Source: Varroa destructor
Taxonomy: Eukaryota; Arthropoda; Arachnida; Mesostigmata; Varroidae
Direction of reading: 5' to 3'
Length of the DNA stretch: 64,000 nucleotides
Assembly: GCF_002443255.2 (NCBI RefSeq)
Contig: NW_019211454.1
Span: 50,469,885-50,533,884, forward strand
In this document: positions 1-10,786 of the stretch, one piece after another
Position numbering within the stretch: position 1 is the first letter of the stretch
How the letters are laid out: every line of letters starts with the position of its first letter
Position numbers and translations under genes: made by a program
Notes under the pieces: generated by a model
Databases searched by the model: none
What the model saw: the letters and a program-made list of their open reading frames with translations, nothing else
What the model was told of the DNA's origin: nothing

Positions 1-3000
1 GGCTTTCTCTAAACCGGTTCCCATATGGTGGGACGATTCCTTTACAGCTCGAACAAACACTACCGCGCTGCTACAGAAATTATAAGAGGCATTAACGAAG
101 GAACTCATCGATGAAATAATGGCAATCACTTCTGTCTGTACAGAAGTGCTGCTGCAAGGCACAAGATGAAGAAAATGGCATAAGACGAGATTAGACAAAT
201 ACTCATACTGCTGTGTTAAATAATGTCATAGATTGCCGAGGCGTCCATGAGTATTTCGTGATAACAAGAACATTCGAATAAATTGGGACAAACAATGTTT
301 TATGAATAACCAAAAAAAAATACTTTTAAAACCTTTAGTTATTATATAAATGCAGAAATGAACTAATTGAAGATACGTACAGCAACGAACGTCGACCAGA
401 CCCATAATAATAAATAGAATTGTAAGTTTCTGTAGTCAAGTTCAATGTTTATAAGTTACATTTGCGACTGCTGGTTATGTATGAATGGATAAATTTCCTA
501 ATCAACAGAGTAATATCTTTGTTGTTCTGAATTAGAGTCCAAGTAAAATTAGTAATAACCGACACTCGCATTAATGATCTATTAATTATAAAATATCTAG
601 GACTACGCCTTAATACGCGAGTCAAATAGAAAACCTTCATTATTAGTAAGATAAAAAGCCCTGTCTAGCCTTAAAAAAATACAGTGTTATTATTAAAAAA
701 TTACCAAAATTATTTGGTATTTTATGTTCCACTATTCGGTAATTTCCCTTCTGAAACTTCACCGGGATAATTAAGGCCTTTTTTTTCTTTTTTTTAAAAC
801 AAAGACTGGAACAAAAAAGCTTTATACTTGGTAATGAATTATGGCAATACCCGATAGCACTGACAAAATATGAACAATGTTTCATACTATATTAATTTCA
901 TACTTTTCCGTAACTAATTGGCTTTTTGTATAGTTTTATGTTTGCAGCTTTTAGAGTAACACAAAATCGACGTTATGGTATAAGCTGCAAGAATACAATT
1001 TCGAGACCCGAGCCAACTTTAGGCGATATATTTTAAGTGCTTCTATAACAAATATACTGTCCCGGCAGATCGGGCCAATATGGTGTGCCTCAGATGTCTG
1101 CTAGACACTATACATCTTGTTGCAAAAAGATACAAATAATTATTTTTAAATCTGTCCAAATCAATTTTATACAACATGATTGGAGCCCGAACTTCTCGAT
1201 GGCAACCCTTTTCTTAAGCATACGAACATATAAAATTTATCTAGTGTTTTAGTTTTTTATACCGAGATCATCCTAACATGGCGAAACCTCGTAGCTCTTT
1301 GTTGCAATTAACAAACTTTAGCGTCGCTTCTAAACGATTGTGTACTTAGTCAACTTTTCACGATTGAAAAACCCCAGGCAAAAAGTTATTGCTCTCTATA
1401 TTTGTATGCGTATGTCGTATTATGTCAAAATACCAAGTAGCGAAAATATTACTAGAGTTCTCATCCGAAAATACGTTTTGATAAAAGATGGTAACCCCTT
1501 CTGTGCCAATAGAAATAGTTCACAGAGTAGGCCATTATTTTCCACCTAACACAGTGTACATATAAGTACGGCAGGTTATTTTTGTTTGAGGGTATCCATG
1601 TCCAATTCTTGAGATCACAGACCAATTCCCCTAAGATACGCGATACATTCAAAATAAGTAACTAATGCTTCTCTGTTCTTTTGCCCATTCGGCGGTCCAG
1701 CCCCTTACTATCCTCTGCGATGCTATTAAATAGACGAAAGATAGTCTATTCGCATGTTTTTCTCCGCGCTTCATTTACTGTCTGATACTTGGAGGCTCGC
1801 CGGCCTTAACGTAAAGACGTACTAACGTGGATTCAATGGCCTGCAAGGTTATTCAGAGAAAGGGGTGGTGGATCGTATAACCAGAACCGAAAATAAAAAA
1901 GGCGTGTTCATGTGGAGCACCCAATAATTGTGCGTTGGTAGACCGGCGTTTCAAGACATCAAGCTGAAACAGCCAAGAACGACTCTGATCTTTTTTGCGG
2001 AGGGCACATTTTGACATTGATATATCGATACTCATTGGGTAACAGTGACAGCTGAAAATTCTCCACGGATTAAGCATTTTGTTAGTTCACCTGAAAACGA
2101 GAACAAAGATTATAATTATAAGCTCAAGTAAGACTAAATCGATCCTGATACCTGTAAGTTAAGAGGAAAAAGTTCTGATCGATGCAAATACTCTTTGTGA
2201 ATTCAAGTGATTCTGATAATCCTAATGTGATTTTAGTCTGCTAAGATTTTACTATTCGATTAGGTGATTTATGATGTGGGTAATAATAATAATAATAGAT
2301 ATAATTAAAAGCTGATAATAATTTCTGAGACCTATAATTAACTGGAGTAAATAATCTACTGTTGCGAGATATGTTTCACTGAACCAAGCGCGCATACAAA
2401 GGTATATCCCCCGTCACGGGTCTCATTCAAGTTATTCATGATAAACGCTTGAGATTAAGTAAATAAACAAGACCTGTTCGCGTTTATATGATGTTTATCT
2501 ATTTTTCCGAAGATCGCTGTAAAACAAAAAACTGGCAGCGGTATACTAGGCCTAACATGGCAGATAATCCAAGGCCAAAAATTCGTTATTAAATGCTTTT
2601 TCTTTAATTCTTAGTTTGGAAGCGTATTTGTCTAGATTTACGAGATTAAATTATTTTATCATAATGAAAATGAATCCGAGTTCAACATACCTTAAAGAAA
2701 CTTTTGTATGTTAATGAATTATATGGAATTTAAACGTCAAAAACATTGTATATATATGTGAATACAGATTAAAGTGTATCGCCGCTGCCGCACGTGTGCG
2801 TCCGTCCGCCAGCCGTAGCCATAAGAAGGCAATTTATTCTAGAACAAAACAAAAAGCTCGTTATGGTGTGAAAAAAAAAACAGTGCGTCGATACCAAAAT
2901 TCAAGTGAACATAATTTATTGTTTATTCTGTTCGTACTAAGTAGAGCGACAATAAAACATAAAAACTTTCCAAACAAAAAAAAAGGTGAACCGAAACTCT

Positions 3001-5569
3001 AGTAACGTTTACAACGATTAAGTCTAGCTTGGAAAGGCCTAAAAATTAACGAGTGGGGCTTAAAAAGCTTTTTTAGCACATTCAAATTTTCACACAGAAA
3101 ATAACTGTCGAATCAAAGAAGAGCATATAAATTACTGATCTGGTCATGCAACTAAGCTCTATAGGCTAGTCTTTTCAAACTTTTTTTGCATATGAAACCC
3201 TTTTTTTTTGCATACTTTTCATAAAACAACGTTTATCGCTATACAATGGTCGTACTTACAAGCTGGATAGTTGTGTATTAAATGCACACTTTTTGACAGC
3301 ATGAATACTCATCATAGCCTTTGATCGAAGCAGTAGAAATCGGCATAGCCCACCTACGATACCTATCACAATAATGGGATATTGGTACCAAAGCGAAAGA
3401 ATGCGTATGATGCAGTAGGTATACCGTAAAAGTCGCCCTTTGTTACGTGTGGTTTTACGTTTTTCAGTGTTGTTTTAATTACTGACTGCAACGTGTAATG
3501 CATATTGTCTGCGTGCACTAGCTAACAAATTATATTAACTATAATAACAGCGATACCGATCCAGTGATATGTTTAAATATGAAAATATTTTTTATAGAAA
3601 AAAACAACAGGGAAAGAAAATAATTTCAGTGAAAAATGTGGTTTGTAGATAAATGTATGATTTTATGATCATCTATTAGTTACTACCATATACATTAACA
3701 GAAATTGCCTACTACCATTGCATGATCAAAAAGCCTTGTCGGCCCCCAAGGGGTGCCTGATAACCGTGGGCACAGCAGGTTCATTCTAGCACGGCGGTAC
3801 CTATATTTTTTCTAATGAATGCAGAAACTAAATCCTGTCCGATGTCATCACCCCAGTGCGTGAAAAAGAACATTGTTTTGTTTATATAGGTTAGCATCGT
3901 ACTTCATGGAGTTCTAAACAAGGGATCTACTATGCGGAAAAGACAAGTTGAAGTAATCTCTGTTTTGGTGGGAGGCATTTTGTGTTAATCGAAAAATCAT
4001 TCGTCTGCGCCTGAAATTGTTACTTCATTATGATCTTAAATGTCAGCCAAAGTAATATAAGAAAAACTTACTGCGGTTAAGTTAAATGAACTGTTCCATC
4101 CATCCTTGGCGAGATATTCGTGACATATATATATATATATATGAATCTATCTAGCAAAACCTTGCTAAAGTTTCTTTAAAAACGTTTAACAAATTGATCA
4201 AGCAATGCAGTAGTGAATCTAGCCATTTAGTCAGTCCAGCGCTCGGCTTTACACAAGGCCAAGCCGATAGATATTAATGTTCTTTATTTTACAAAAGTTT
4301 TGCAGTCCGTGTCGTTGGCAGAACTTGAGGTAAGCAAATGTAGAATACGCCTTATTGCAAGTTGTAGGGTTATGAATATTCTGGAAATTATTTCGTTTTA
4401 TTTTTCAATCAACTTTCGATATGCCAATAAAATATGGTACTTATAAAGCAAAAATATTTTTATACACGTATTTACATAGGCATATTTAGATGAGAACAAG
4501 TACATTTTATAAATACAATTCATTCAGGCTTTATCCAATAGTCTACGGTAAGCTCTTTAAAGCAATACTGACAAAATGAGCAGTGGTCTAAAGTAAGTGA
4601 AAAGGAAAGTAGCCCGAATCAAAATGAAACTACGATACCGTAATATAGCTAAATCACAAGCCTACTTAAGATTTGCTAGACAGTTGTGAAAAGCGTTCCT
4701 TTTTTTTTTTTTGTAAATTCTAACAAACAGGTTGAAATAGAAGCCTTTTTCATAAATAGGCCGACAAACGTACTACAACTGGTCATATACGTAACGTTCT
4801 GACTTCAGGGATTATTTTCCGCGGCAATACAACCTTATATATCAGCACAATGCTCTTGTGAATGTTATAATTATAAGTGCGCCGAACAGCGAATCACTTG
4901 AACGTATTCGCAATACACAACTAATTAATTAACTTCTTTAATAAAGGAAACTTCATTTCGTATCATTATTATTATTAGTAGTATTAAAAGGGTGCCATAA
5001 GTGCTCAAGTTTTAGCAACTACAATGTACCATTCCTACAAATATTTAAAATTACGCAATTCCCATGTAAAACCCAGTTGATTACTCATGTATCTAAAAGC
5101 CGGTTTAAGCTATAAAGTGATGTATTGCACGAGCTCAACGACGAACCATTTTGACAAAAGTAAATGTTTGAATTGAAGATTTTTTTTTTTTCGCAGAGTA
5201 AAGGTTGAGATTTAGAATATTTCTGTAACAGCTCATAACAACATCTATTGAGTGCTGCTAACGAATGAGAGTCGCGTGGTCCAGGTGGCAAATGTGCATT
5301 TCTTTCAGTGCCTCGCTAGAATAATCATCGACACGCGGCTATCGCTTCTGACTTCAGCGTCGACAAACGAGAAAAATCCTGCACGCTATATAAAAACAAG
5401 TGATCCCGAGCATTTTTTCACACAGTGAAAATAGCAAAAAACGTTCTAACTTAAAAAAATGTATGTATCAGTAAATCAGAATGTATTCACTTTACTACCG
5501 TTATCTCTGGCCGGAAGCCCCTTTTTTCTTTAATTAGCTCAAGTGTGAGATGTATATATATATATATTT
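1..5569. other. AT-rich unique sequence, no gene seen
   Basis: This stretch has frequent stops in all six frames and only short open frames (at most about 80 codons) with no family signature. It contains homopolymer runs (for example T-runs near 780-795 and 4700), a short (TAA)n run at 2281-2297 and a TA run at 4125-4142. A GC-richer patch at about 2780-2830 opens a Lys/Arg-rich frame, but nothing recognisable follows. I see no RNA gene here. Exons too short to recognise by eye could be missed. Confidence 0.5.
4125..4142. repeat. (TA)n microsatellite
   Basis: This is an uninterrupted run of alternating A and T, a simple sequence repeat with no associated gene. Confidence 0.9.
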
Positions 5570-5599
5570 CGTATTTCCCATTCAGATTACGCCGTCCCC
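5570..5599 (+). repeat. 30-bp direct repeat, copy 1 (beside assembly gap)
   Basis: These thirty bases, beginning CGTATTTCCCATTC and ending GCCGTCCCC, are identical to 6881-6910. This copy follows a TA microsatellite and ends six bases before the run of N. The second copy lies at the start of a candidate exon. Either the start of that exon is locally duplicated or the assembly around the gap is wrong. Confidence 0.95.
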
Positions 5600-5605
5600 A
5601 CTATA

Positions 5606-5705
5606 NNNNNNNNNNNNNNNNNNNNNNNNNNNNNNNNNNNNNNNNNNNNNNNNNNNNNNNNNNNNNNNNNNNNNNNNNNNNNNNNNNNNNNNNNNNNNNN
5701 NNNNN
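5606..5705. other. Assembly gap (100 N)
   Basis: Exactly 100 N are present, a conventional gap of unknown size. Alternating TA sequence lies on both sides (5551-5568 and from 5706), so the assembly probably broke at a TA microsatellite. Open frames translated across it are artefacts. Confidence 0.98.
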
Positions 5706-5715
5706 TATATATATA

Positions 5716-5752
5716 ATGGATCAGTTTGGAATTTTCGTCTCCGATTTTACCG
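5716..5752 (+). CDS. Possible short first exon after the gap
   Basis: An ATG at 5716, directly after the TA repeat, opens a frame reading MDQFGIFVSDFT. It reaches a good donor-like site at 5752/5753 (CCG followed by GTGAGC). Reading on past that site gives an unremarkable hydrophobic tail that stops at 5850. Splicing to the acceptor-like site at 5958-5959 joins it in phase 1, which is not the most protein-like frame of the next exon, so the two may not belong together. No family is recognised. This is a motif-based guess. Confidence 0.15.
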
Positions 5753-5959
5753 GTGAGCTTGGTAAAGCCATTATCATTTGGTTGCTTTTAAGTTTGAGGC
5801 TGCTGTTCGACACAGAAGTTATTTTAAGTAAAACGGTTTTTTGTGCTTAAATTTTGCCCAAGTTACTTTAATCAACTGTTGATGATAAGAGACTTAGTTA
5901 TCCTTACCGCTCAAGAATGTGACAGTTTTTAAGATTTGTTGTTTGCTCCCTCCGTTTAG

Positions 5960-6094
5960 ATACAGCCTGCCTTCAACGACATGCTGGACCTTCAACAGCA
6001 ACAATTTACAGGCAAAGCTTTTTGCCTAGCTTGTAGGAAATCAGTGCAGTGGCATGGAGTCACGTCTAGCAAAACACGTTTTTCTATAAAATAA
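5960..6094 (+). CDS. Possible exon with a CxxC motif
   Basis: A pyrimidine-rich tract ending in TTTAG (5949-5959) looks like a splice acceptor. The frame starting at 5960 stays open for 44 codons to TAA at 6092. It reads a Gln-rich stretch (DMLDLQQQQF) and then KAFCLACRKSVQWHG, with CxxC at about residues 22-25. A CxxC followed by aromatic and basic residues is seen in zinc fingers such as BED-like fingers, but the distal His/Cys pair is not visible before the stop. Forty-four open codons are common by chance at this base composition. Function unknown; low confidence. Confidence 0.2.
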   Translation: MQPAFNDMLDLQQQQFTGKAFCLACRKSVQWHGVTSSKTRFSIK

Positions 6095-6434
6095 GGACTC
6101 TGATATATTTTTTATACTGGTTGCAGAAATTTAACGGAGTGATTTAACCGACAGCAGCTTAACATGTGTATAGCTTGTATTACATATCGTTTTTCTAGTC
6201 CTTTTTTTATAACATATAGTTGAATTATATTCAGTGTTTTTTCTGATTTGGACTTATTGACTTTGTTGTTTTTAATATCTTCTAGCATTTAACCCACCTT
6301 TTCAGCAACTACACTAAAACTTGTTCTATAAGATTTGTTAATATTTATTATATCAATAATAATTAAATATCAACCAATATAATAATGATATCTTGTTATA
6401 CCGTAATATTGAGAAACACGTACGTAAATTAAAG

Positions 6435-6435
<1 letters not shown>

Positions 6436-6467
<32 letters not shown>
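6436..6467. repeat. (TA)n microsatellite
   Basis: About 32 bases of alternating T and A. A short (ACT)n run follows about 110 bases downstream. Confidence 0.95.
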
Positions 6468-6470
<3 letters not shown>

Positions 6471-6574
6471 TTATACAAAATGTGTCTTATGTCAGATATC
6501 TATTTGGTAGAATGATCAAGCTATCGGATATTAATTTTTTGTTTAATAAAGACGCAGTTTTGTTTTACTTACTT

Positions 6575-6592
6575 ACTACTACTACTACTACT
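6575..6592. repeat. (ACT)n microsatellite
   Basis: About six copies of ACT follow two copies of ACTT. It is a simple sequence repeat in AT-rich surroundings. Confidence 0.85.
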
Positions 6593-6877
6593 TATTGGTT
6601 TTACTTAAATTGTAACAGTATATGAACGTATGTATTCGCTGGCCTTATTTACAATCCTATTTAATTTCCTAGCCAATTTATTTGTTTCGTCTCATCAGAA
6701 GTTGTTGAGGTCTGACATTGAGGTTTCTTTCTAGTTAGTTTTAAGACATCGTTCTTCGGTGTACTGTTACGAGTTATATTCCCAGTGATCATTATTATCT
6801 GGTAACATTTTTGACAGCGCCAATGTTTAGACCATCGTGGCATGATACCTGCTAGCTAGGGTGATCGTGGCAAGGCA

Positions 6878-7087
6878 ATGCGTATTTCCCATTCAGATTA
6901 CGCCGTCCCCCACTGTGCCTTACAGGTCACATCTTTTCTGTTCGACAACCCAATTCACTCAGCGCCAATGGGCAACATACAGATCCCTGATCTTTTTTCC
7001 AAGCTTCTCCTAGGGTGTACGGCCTATTCGATTGCACCGAACTCAAATCATGGTTGTTTCAAAGTGGAGTTTATCCTAATATTGGGT
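6878..7087 (+). CDS. Candidate exon 1 of a two-exon gene fragment
   Basis: The frame from ATG 6878 is open for 70 codons to a donor-like site (GGT followed by GTAAGC at 7088). This region is richer in GC than its surroundings. The peptide starts MRISHSDYAVPHC and ends FKVEFILILG; no family is recognised. The donor leaves phase 0, matching the open frame after the acceptor at 7178-7179. Read without splicing, the frame runs on to a stop at 7139-7141. The first 30 bases of the coding part are duplicated at 5570-5599. The true start could lie upstream, in or beyond the gap. Support is open frame plus splice-like sites only, so this remains a candidate. Confidence 0.3.
6881..6910 (+). repeat. 30-bp direct repeat, copy 2
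   Basis: This is an exact match to 5570-5599, 1,311 bases upstream. The two copies diverge immediately after base 30. Here the sequence lies at the start of the candidate exon at 6878-7087. Confidence 0.95.
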
Positions 7088-7179
7088 GTAAGCGTATCTC
7101 CCAGGAGCACCCATTCCTTTTACTGCTTCATATCAAGGTAACGATACCACACCTGGTCGCCTCTAACTATTCTGTATAG

Positions 7180-7395
7180 AAACCTACCGTTTCGGCTGTC
7201 TCTTACCCGATACTGAGTGAGGTGTTCAGGGTCAATGAGGAACCTTACTTCCGTGGGCTCTTTGCATTGTTTACGGGGCAGCCAGCCTCACAGTTTTTGA
7301 GTGAATCTCAATGGTTAAAGATGCTTAAAGACAGTTACATAACTGAAGTTCAGCTTCTTGGCCAGTTTACATTACTAATTTTGTTGTTAACATAA
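7180..7395 (+). CDS. Candidate exon 2 of a two-exon gene fragment
   Basis: An acceptor-like end (TCTGTATAG, 7171-7179) is preceded by a branch-point-like CTAAC at about 7162-7166, giving an intron of 92 bases. From 7180 the frame is open for 71 codons to TAA at 7393. The peptide has a balanced, protein-like composition, including SEVFRVNEEPYFRGLFALF and QWLKMLKDSYITEVQLL, and looks largely alpha-helical. It joins 6878-7087 in phase 0 to give a 141-residue product. I do not recognise the family. There is no ATG near the exon start, which agrees with an internal exon. Protein similarity or transcript evidence would be decisive. Confidence 0.33.
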   Translation, partial: KPTVSAVSYPILSEVFRVNEEPYFRGLFALFTGQPASQFLSESQWLKMLKDSYITEVQLLGQFTLLILLLT

Positions 7396-8439
7396 CGTGG
7401 AACTTCACTCTTTACAAAACGACAAAACGTGCTATCGCAACGTGCTTCTGTAAGAAAGACAGGGTACTTTTGAATAACATGTATAGAAGTAAACACGCGG
7501 TTAAAAGATAAAAGGCAAAGAGATGATTTGGTTAAAAGGACCATCCTTATGCATCAACCTAATGGTACATCGTTAGAGTTTTTTCTACTCTGCTTCCATT
7601 CTGCATTAACAAATTCACGAGGACCGTCTTCACGGATATTTATCATAATGATTTCCTTTATTTTGCTGTATAACGTATCAAAATAGCCGGTGCCGTCGAA
7701 CACGAGTAAACATCTTCGACTTTATTATCTCGATAGAGACGATACTGATAAAATTTGCTAACATCATTTTTTTATTTGGTCGTGTCACTTTGGGATACCC
7801 CTAGAGCCGCACCGCTGGCCTATCGAACTAAAAAAAAATAGTACAAAAAGCGTGTACCTAATATAGATCCAAGTGAGGTGCGATTATTCACGAAGCGAGT
7901 ATGTGCTTTAATGAAATGTAGAAAAGCTTCTTGGGCGAAAATTTTAATTCAAATGTCACACGACTTGTATGGTAGCCAAGATGGAAGGCACAATAGTTTG
8001 GACGAGTGGTGCCATATTGGAAAATAAGCTCATAAATTTCTGTGAAACGTAATTATTTAGTGGTATGTATGTTTTTATTTTCACAAGAAAAATTTAGTCA
8101 ACACATGAATTGTTATCCATATACACAATATGGCTGCACATATTGTAACTGGAAACAACAGCCCAAGTCTTCAAGCAATAATTTTGTTCCCACTGACATG
8201 AAACCCCTATTGACATAAATAGACATATCACTGGCAGGGGTTCCACCTGATGAGAAGACTCCAGCTGATACTTACTAGAAGATAAGTTTTTCATCTTATT
8301 GGCTGTTTGGCACAGCCGAGTCTTTGAACCGAAACAAGCCAATCAAATATATATTAGTGGTTGATGTTTCATAAGCTAATGGCACTAATTAATCTTTTTT
8401 TTTTTTTTGTTCTGTTGATAGAAGGGGTTCAGAAGCACG

Positions 8440-8512
8440 AACGACAGTGGCTAGGGCACCCAACTATGCGTTCAGCTGTAACGTAGCATCTCAGCGACAC
8501 GCTAAGCCCGTG
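8440..8512 (+). repeat. Faint tRNA-like repeat relic
   Basis: CAGTGGCTAGGGCACCC resembles an A-box/D-arm of a tRNA gene (typical TAGTGGTTAGAGCA). It is followed by short self-complementary stretches but no clean B-box. It is similar in kind to the relic at 35751-35816. A decayed tRNA-derived SINE is possible, and chance is not excluded. Confidence 0.2.
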
Positions 8513-10768
8513 ACCCAAGCAAACTTCTGTCTACCCAGTTATGTCACTAGAGCCTTCCTTCAGTGATGCTTAACATGAATAGTACTATGAGTTTGTTGGT
8601 TTCAATGCATGTTGTCAATTTGCAAGGACGACCAGTAGCACTAACGAAAATGAATTTCTCTGCTCTACGTACGAGGCTCTGCGCAACATACGATTTACTA
8701 CCGATAAAACCATTACAGAGATATACAGATGTCTGGTCGTACATCTACGACGTTCAAGTGACGCTGGATATTACCCAAAGAACGACTCGTTCGATTTGAG
8801 TCATGCTTTTTGGGATGCAGGCCTAAATCATTCGGAAACTAAGTTTTCTTCTGAACCATATCACCTCGTTTTGACCATAGCCACCTAAGTAGGCGGCGGG
8901 GATGCTCTGATCATTTCGGGAAAAAAATGCGCTACATAATCAATCGTCGGGATGTTTGCACGCTAAAATGATGACATATTAGTTATCCGTGATTTACTAA
9001 CAACCATATCGAGCCATTGCCCCCGATGATACGCTTGCTGATAAGGCTACCCAAGAGGGTAAACCGTAGCTTGTACAAGGAAAAGTGTTTTTCGTTATGT
9101 ATCTATATTGAGTTTTAAAGTATAGAAGAATATTTTCCATCATCAAGACATCCTTTTACCTATTTTTAAAGAAAATCGAAACCTTGTTAGTTCTCAGTGA
9201 CGGCCATATCTGATGGCATCACGTTTGACTCGCGCTAAAGGGTTTATTGGGTATGACACAGTGGGGACTAGTTCAAATAAAAGCAGGTAGTGAAGGTGAC
9301 ATTGTTTACGTCGATCGGCGTAAAGGTACACTAGCCGCATTACTGGCTGGCTGGCAGGCATTTTAATTTATAAAAAATTATTTCATTGTTAATTTTTCAA
9401 TCATAATATATCATATTATCAGGCAGCCTTTCAGCCGCTTGTGTACATCTACAGCGACTTATCTCCACCGAAGGACTATTGGAACAATATTCGTATAACG
9501 AACAAATCGGACTGAATCATTTGCGGATCGTTTGTCGACCTTCAAATATAACGTAGACGTCACGAGCATCACTGCATAGTACCGCCCGGAAGCGAAAGTA
9601 GAGAGCTGTCGCACGGTGTGTGTCTCCGGGCGGATTATAAACGAATGAACTGAGCGAATTCACTCTTCCATACCGTAGTGATAACTGGCCTCTTACTGTG
9701 TCGCGGATTTCAAGGCAAAAATAAACCACTGATTTGACCGTCTTTGTGAGACGTTTCAAAATGGATGGAAGCAGAGGGGAGCTGTTGCTCCACGGGCGGT
9801 GCGCCACTCACCCCGAAAACTATCCAGATTCAGCGAGGCCTCTGCCAGTATCAGCGTCAATGGGTGGCAGCAGATGAACAGCCCTTAAACAGTACAAGCA
9901 ACTTTATTAGTCATGGCCCTACAATCATTGATGACTGCGGAAGTGAACTGCAGCGGATTAGACAAACTGGAATTTATAAGGTCATCGTTATTGTTGGTGA
10001 CAATGAGTACGCTTTACTCGACAAACATAACAACAATCAGCAGACAATACAAAGCCGAGCGATGACGAAAATAACGCGAGGTACCAAACGTCAACAAGCT
10101 TCCAGTCGATGATCGTTGCAATCAATGGTCAAACTGGAGACAAACAACAGCAAAGAAAGTGAAATCTACACAATTTCTGATAGGCACATGTGTCTGTACG
10201 TTTAGACAAATAGATGGCGGAACTATCTTGGCACGTAGGGGGGTACGTATAGTGTTATTCGATAAATCTAATTACACTGGCTAGGGCTTCATTGCTTTTT
10301 ATATAAACAATCCTGCTTACACGCTTATCGACAGTCGATAATAGAACTTTTTATAGAGGGACATGGTGATCTATTTGATCAGTTTTAGGAATAATCAATA
10401 TGGAAATTCAGAGTTAAAGTTCGAGATAAACACGTGTACACTTCGTTTCGTCCTGGAACCTCGTTTCCCAAAGCAATACTTAGGGTAAACTGAGACGTGC
10501 AACTTGAAAAGCTACCTTTATTATTGAACGTATAGGTTGGCAAAGTTCGCGATTCCTAATAGCATTAAATATACCATATATGCATATGGGGTGTGAACGT
10601 TTTCGCAGTCGCGCCTTCGCCAAAAGCTTTTTTCCTACGGTCCGGCGGGTTTTTTTTTGTAAGTCTAAAGTTTTTAACAATAGTTACGCTTTTTGTGCTG
10701 GTCAAACGTAATTGATCTGAGTTTAAAACGCCTAGTGATTTGGCTAAGCCTTAGGCTGAGATCCACCC

Positions 10769-10786
10769 CTCAACATCATTGTTGAG
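10769..10786. repeat. Small perfect hairpin
   Basis: CTCAACA and TGTTGAG form a 7-bp perfect stem around a 4-base loop. No gene lies next to it and its function is unknown. Confidence 0.6.

Noticed and set aside
5545..5850. Open frame spanning the N gap
   Set aside because: It is produced by translating unknown bases, and the reading frame across a gap of unknown size is meaningless.
8563..8799. Frame containing RPVALTKMNFSALRT, faintly like the C-terminal segment of insect odorant or gustatory receptors
   Set aside because: Only a short stretch resembles the family, spacing to the expected aromatic residues is wrong by about six positions, and an equally long minus-strand frame overlaps. 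Too weak to call.
9765..10112. 115-codon open frame in a GC-richer patch
   Set aside because: The peptide is soluble and protein-like, but I recognise no family and no clear splice or promoter context. It is left as unexplained sequence.
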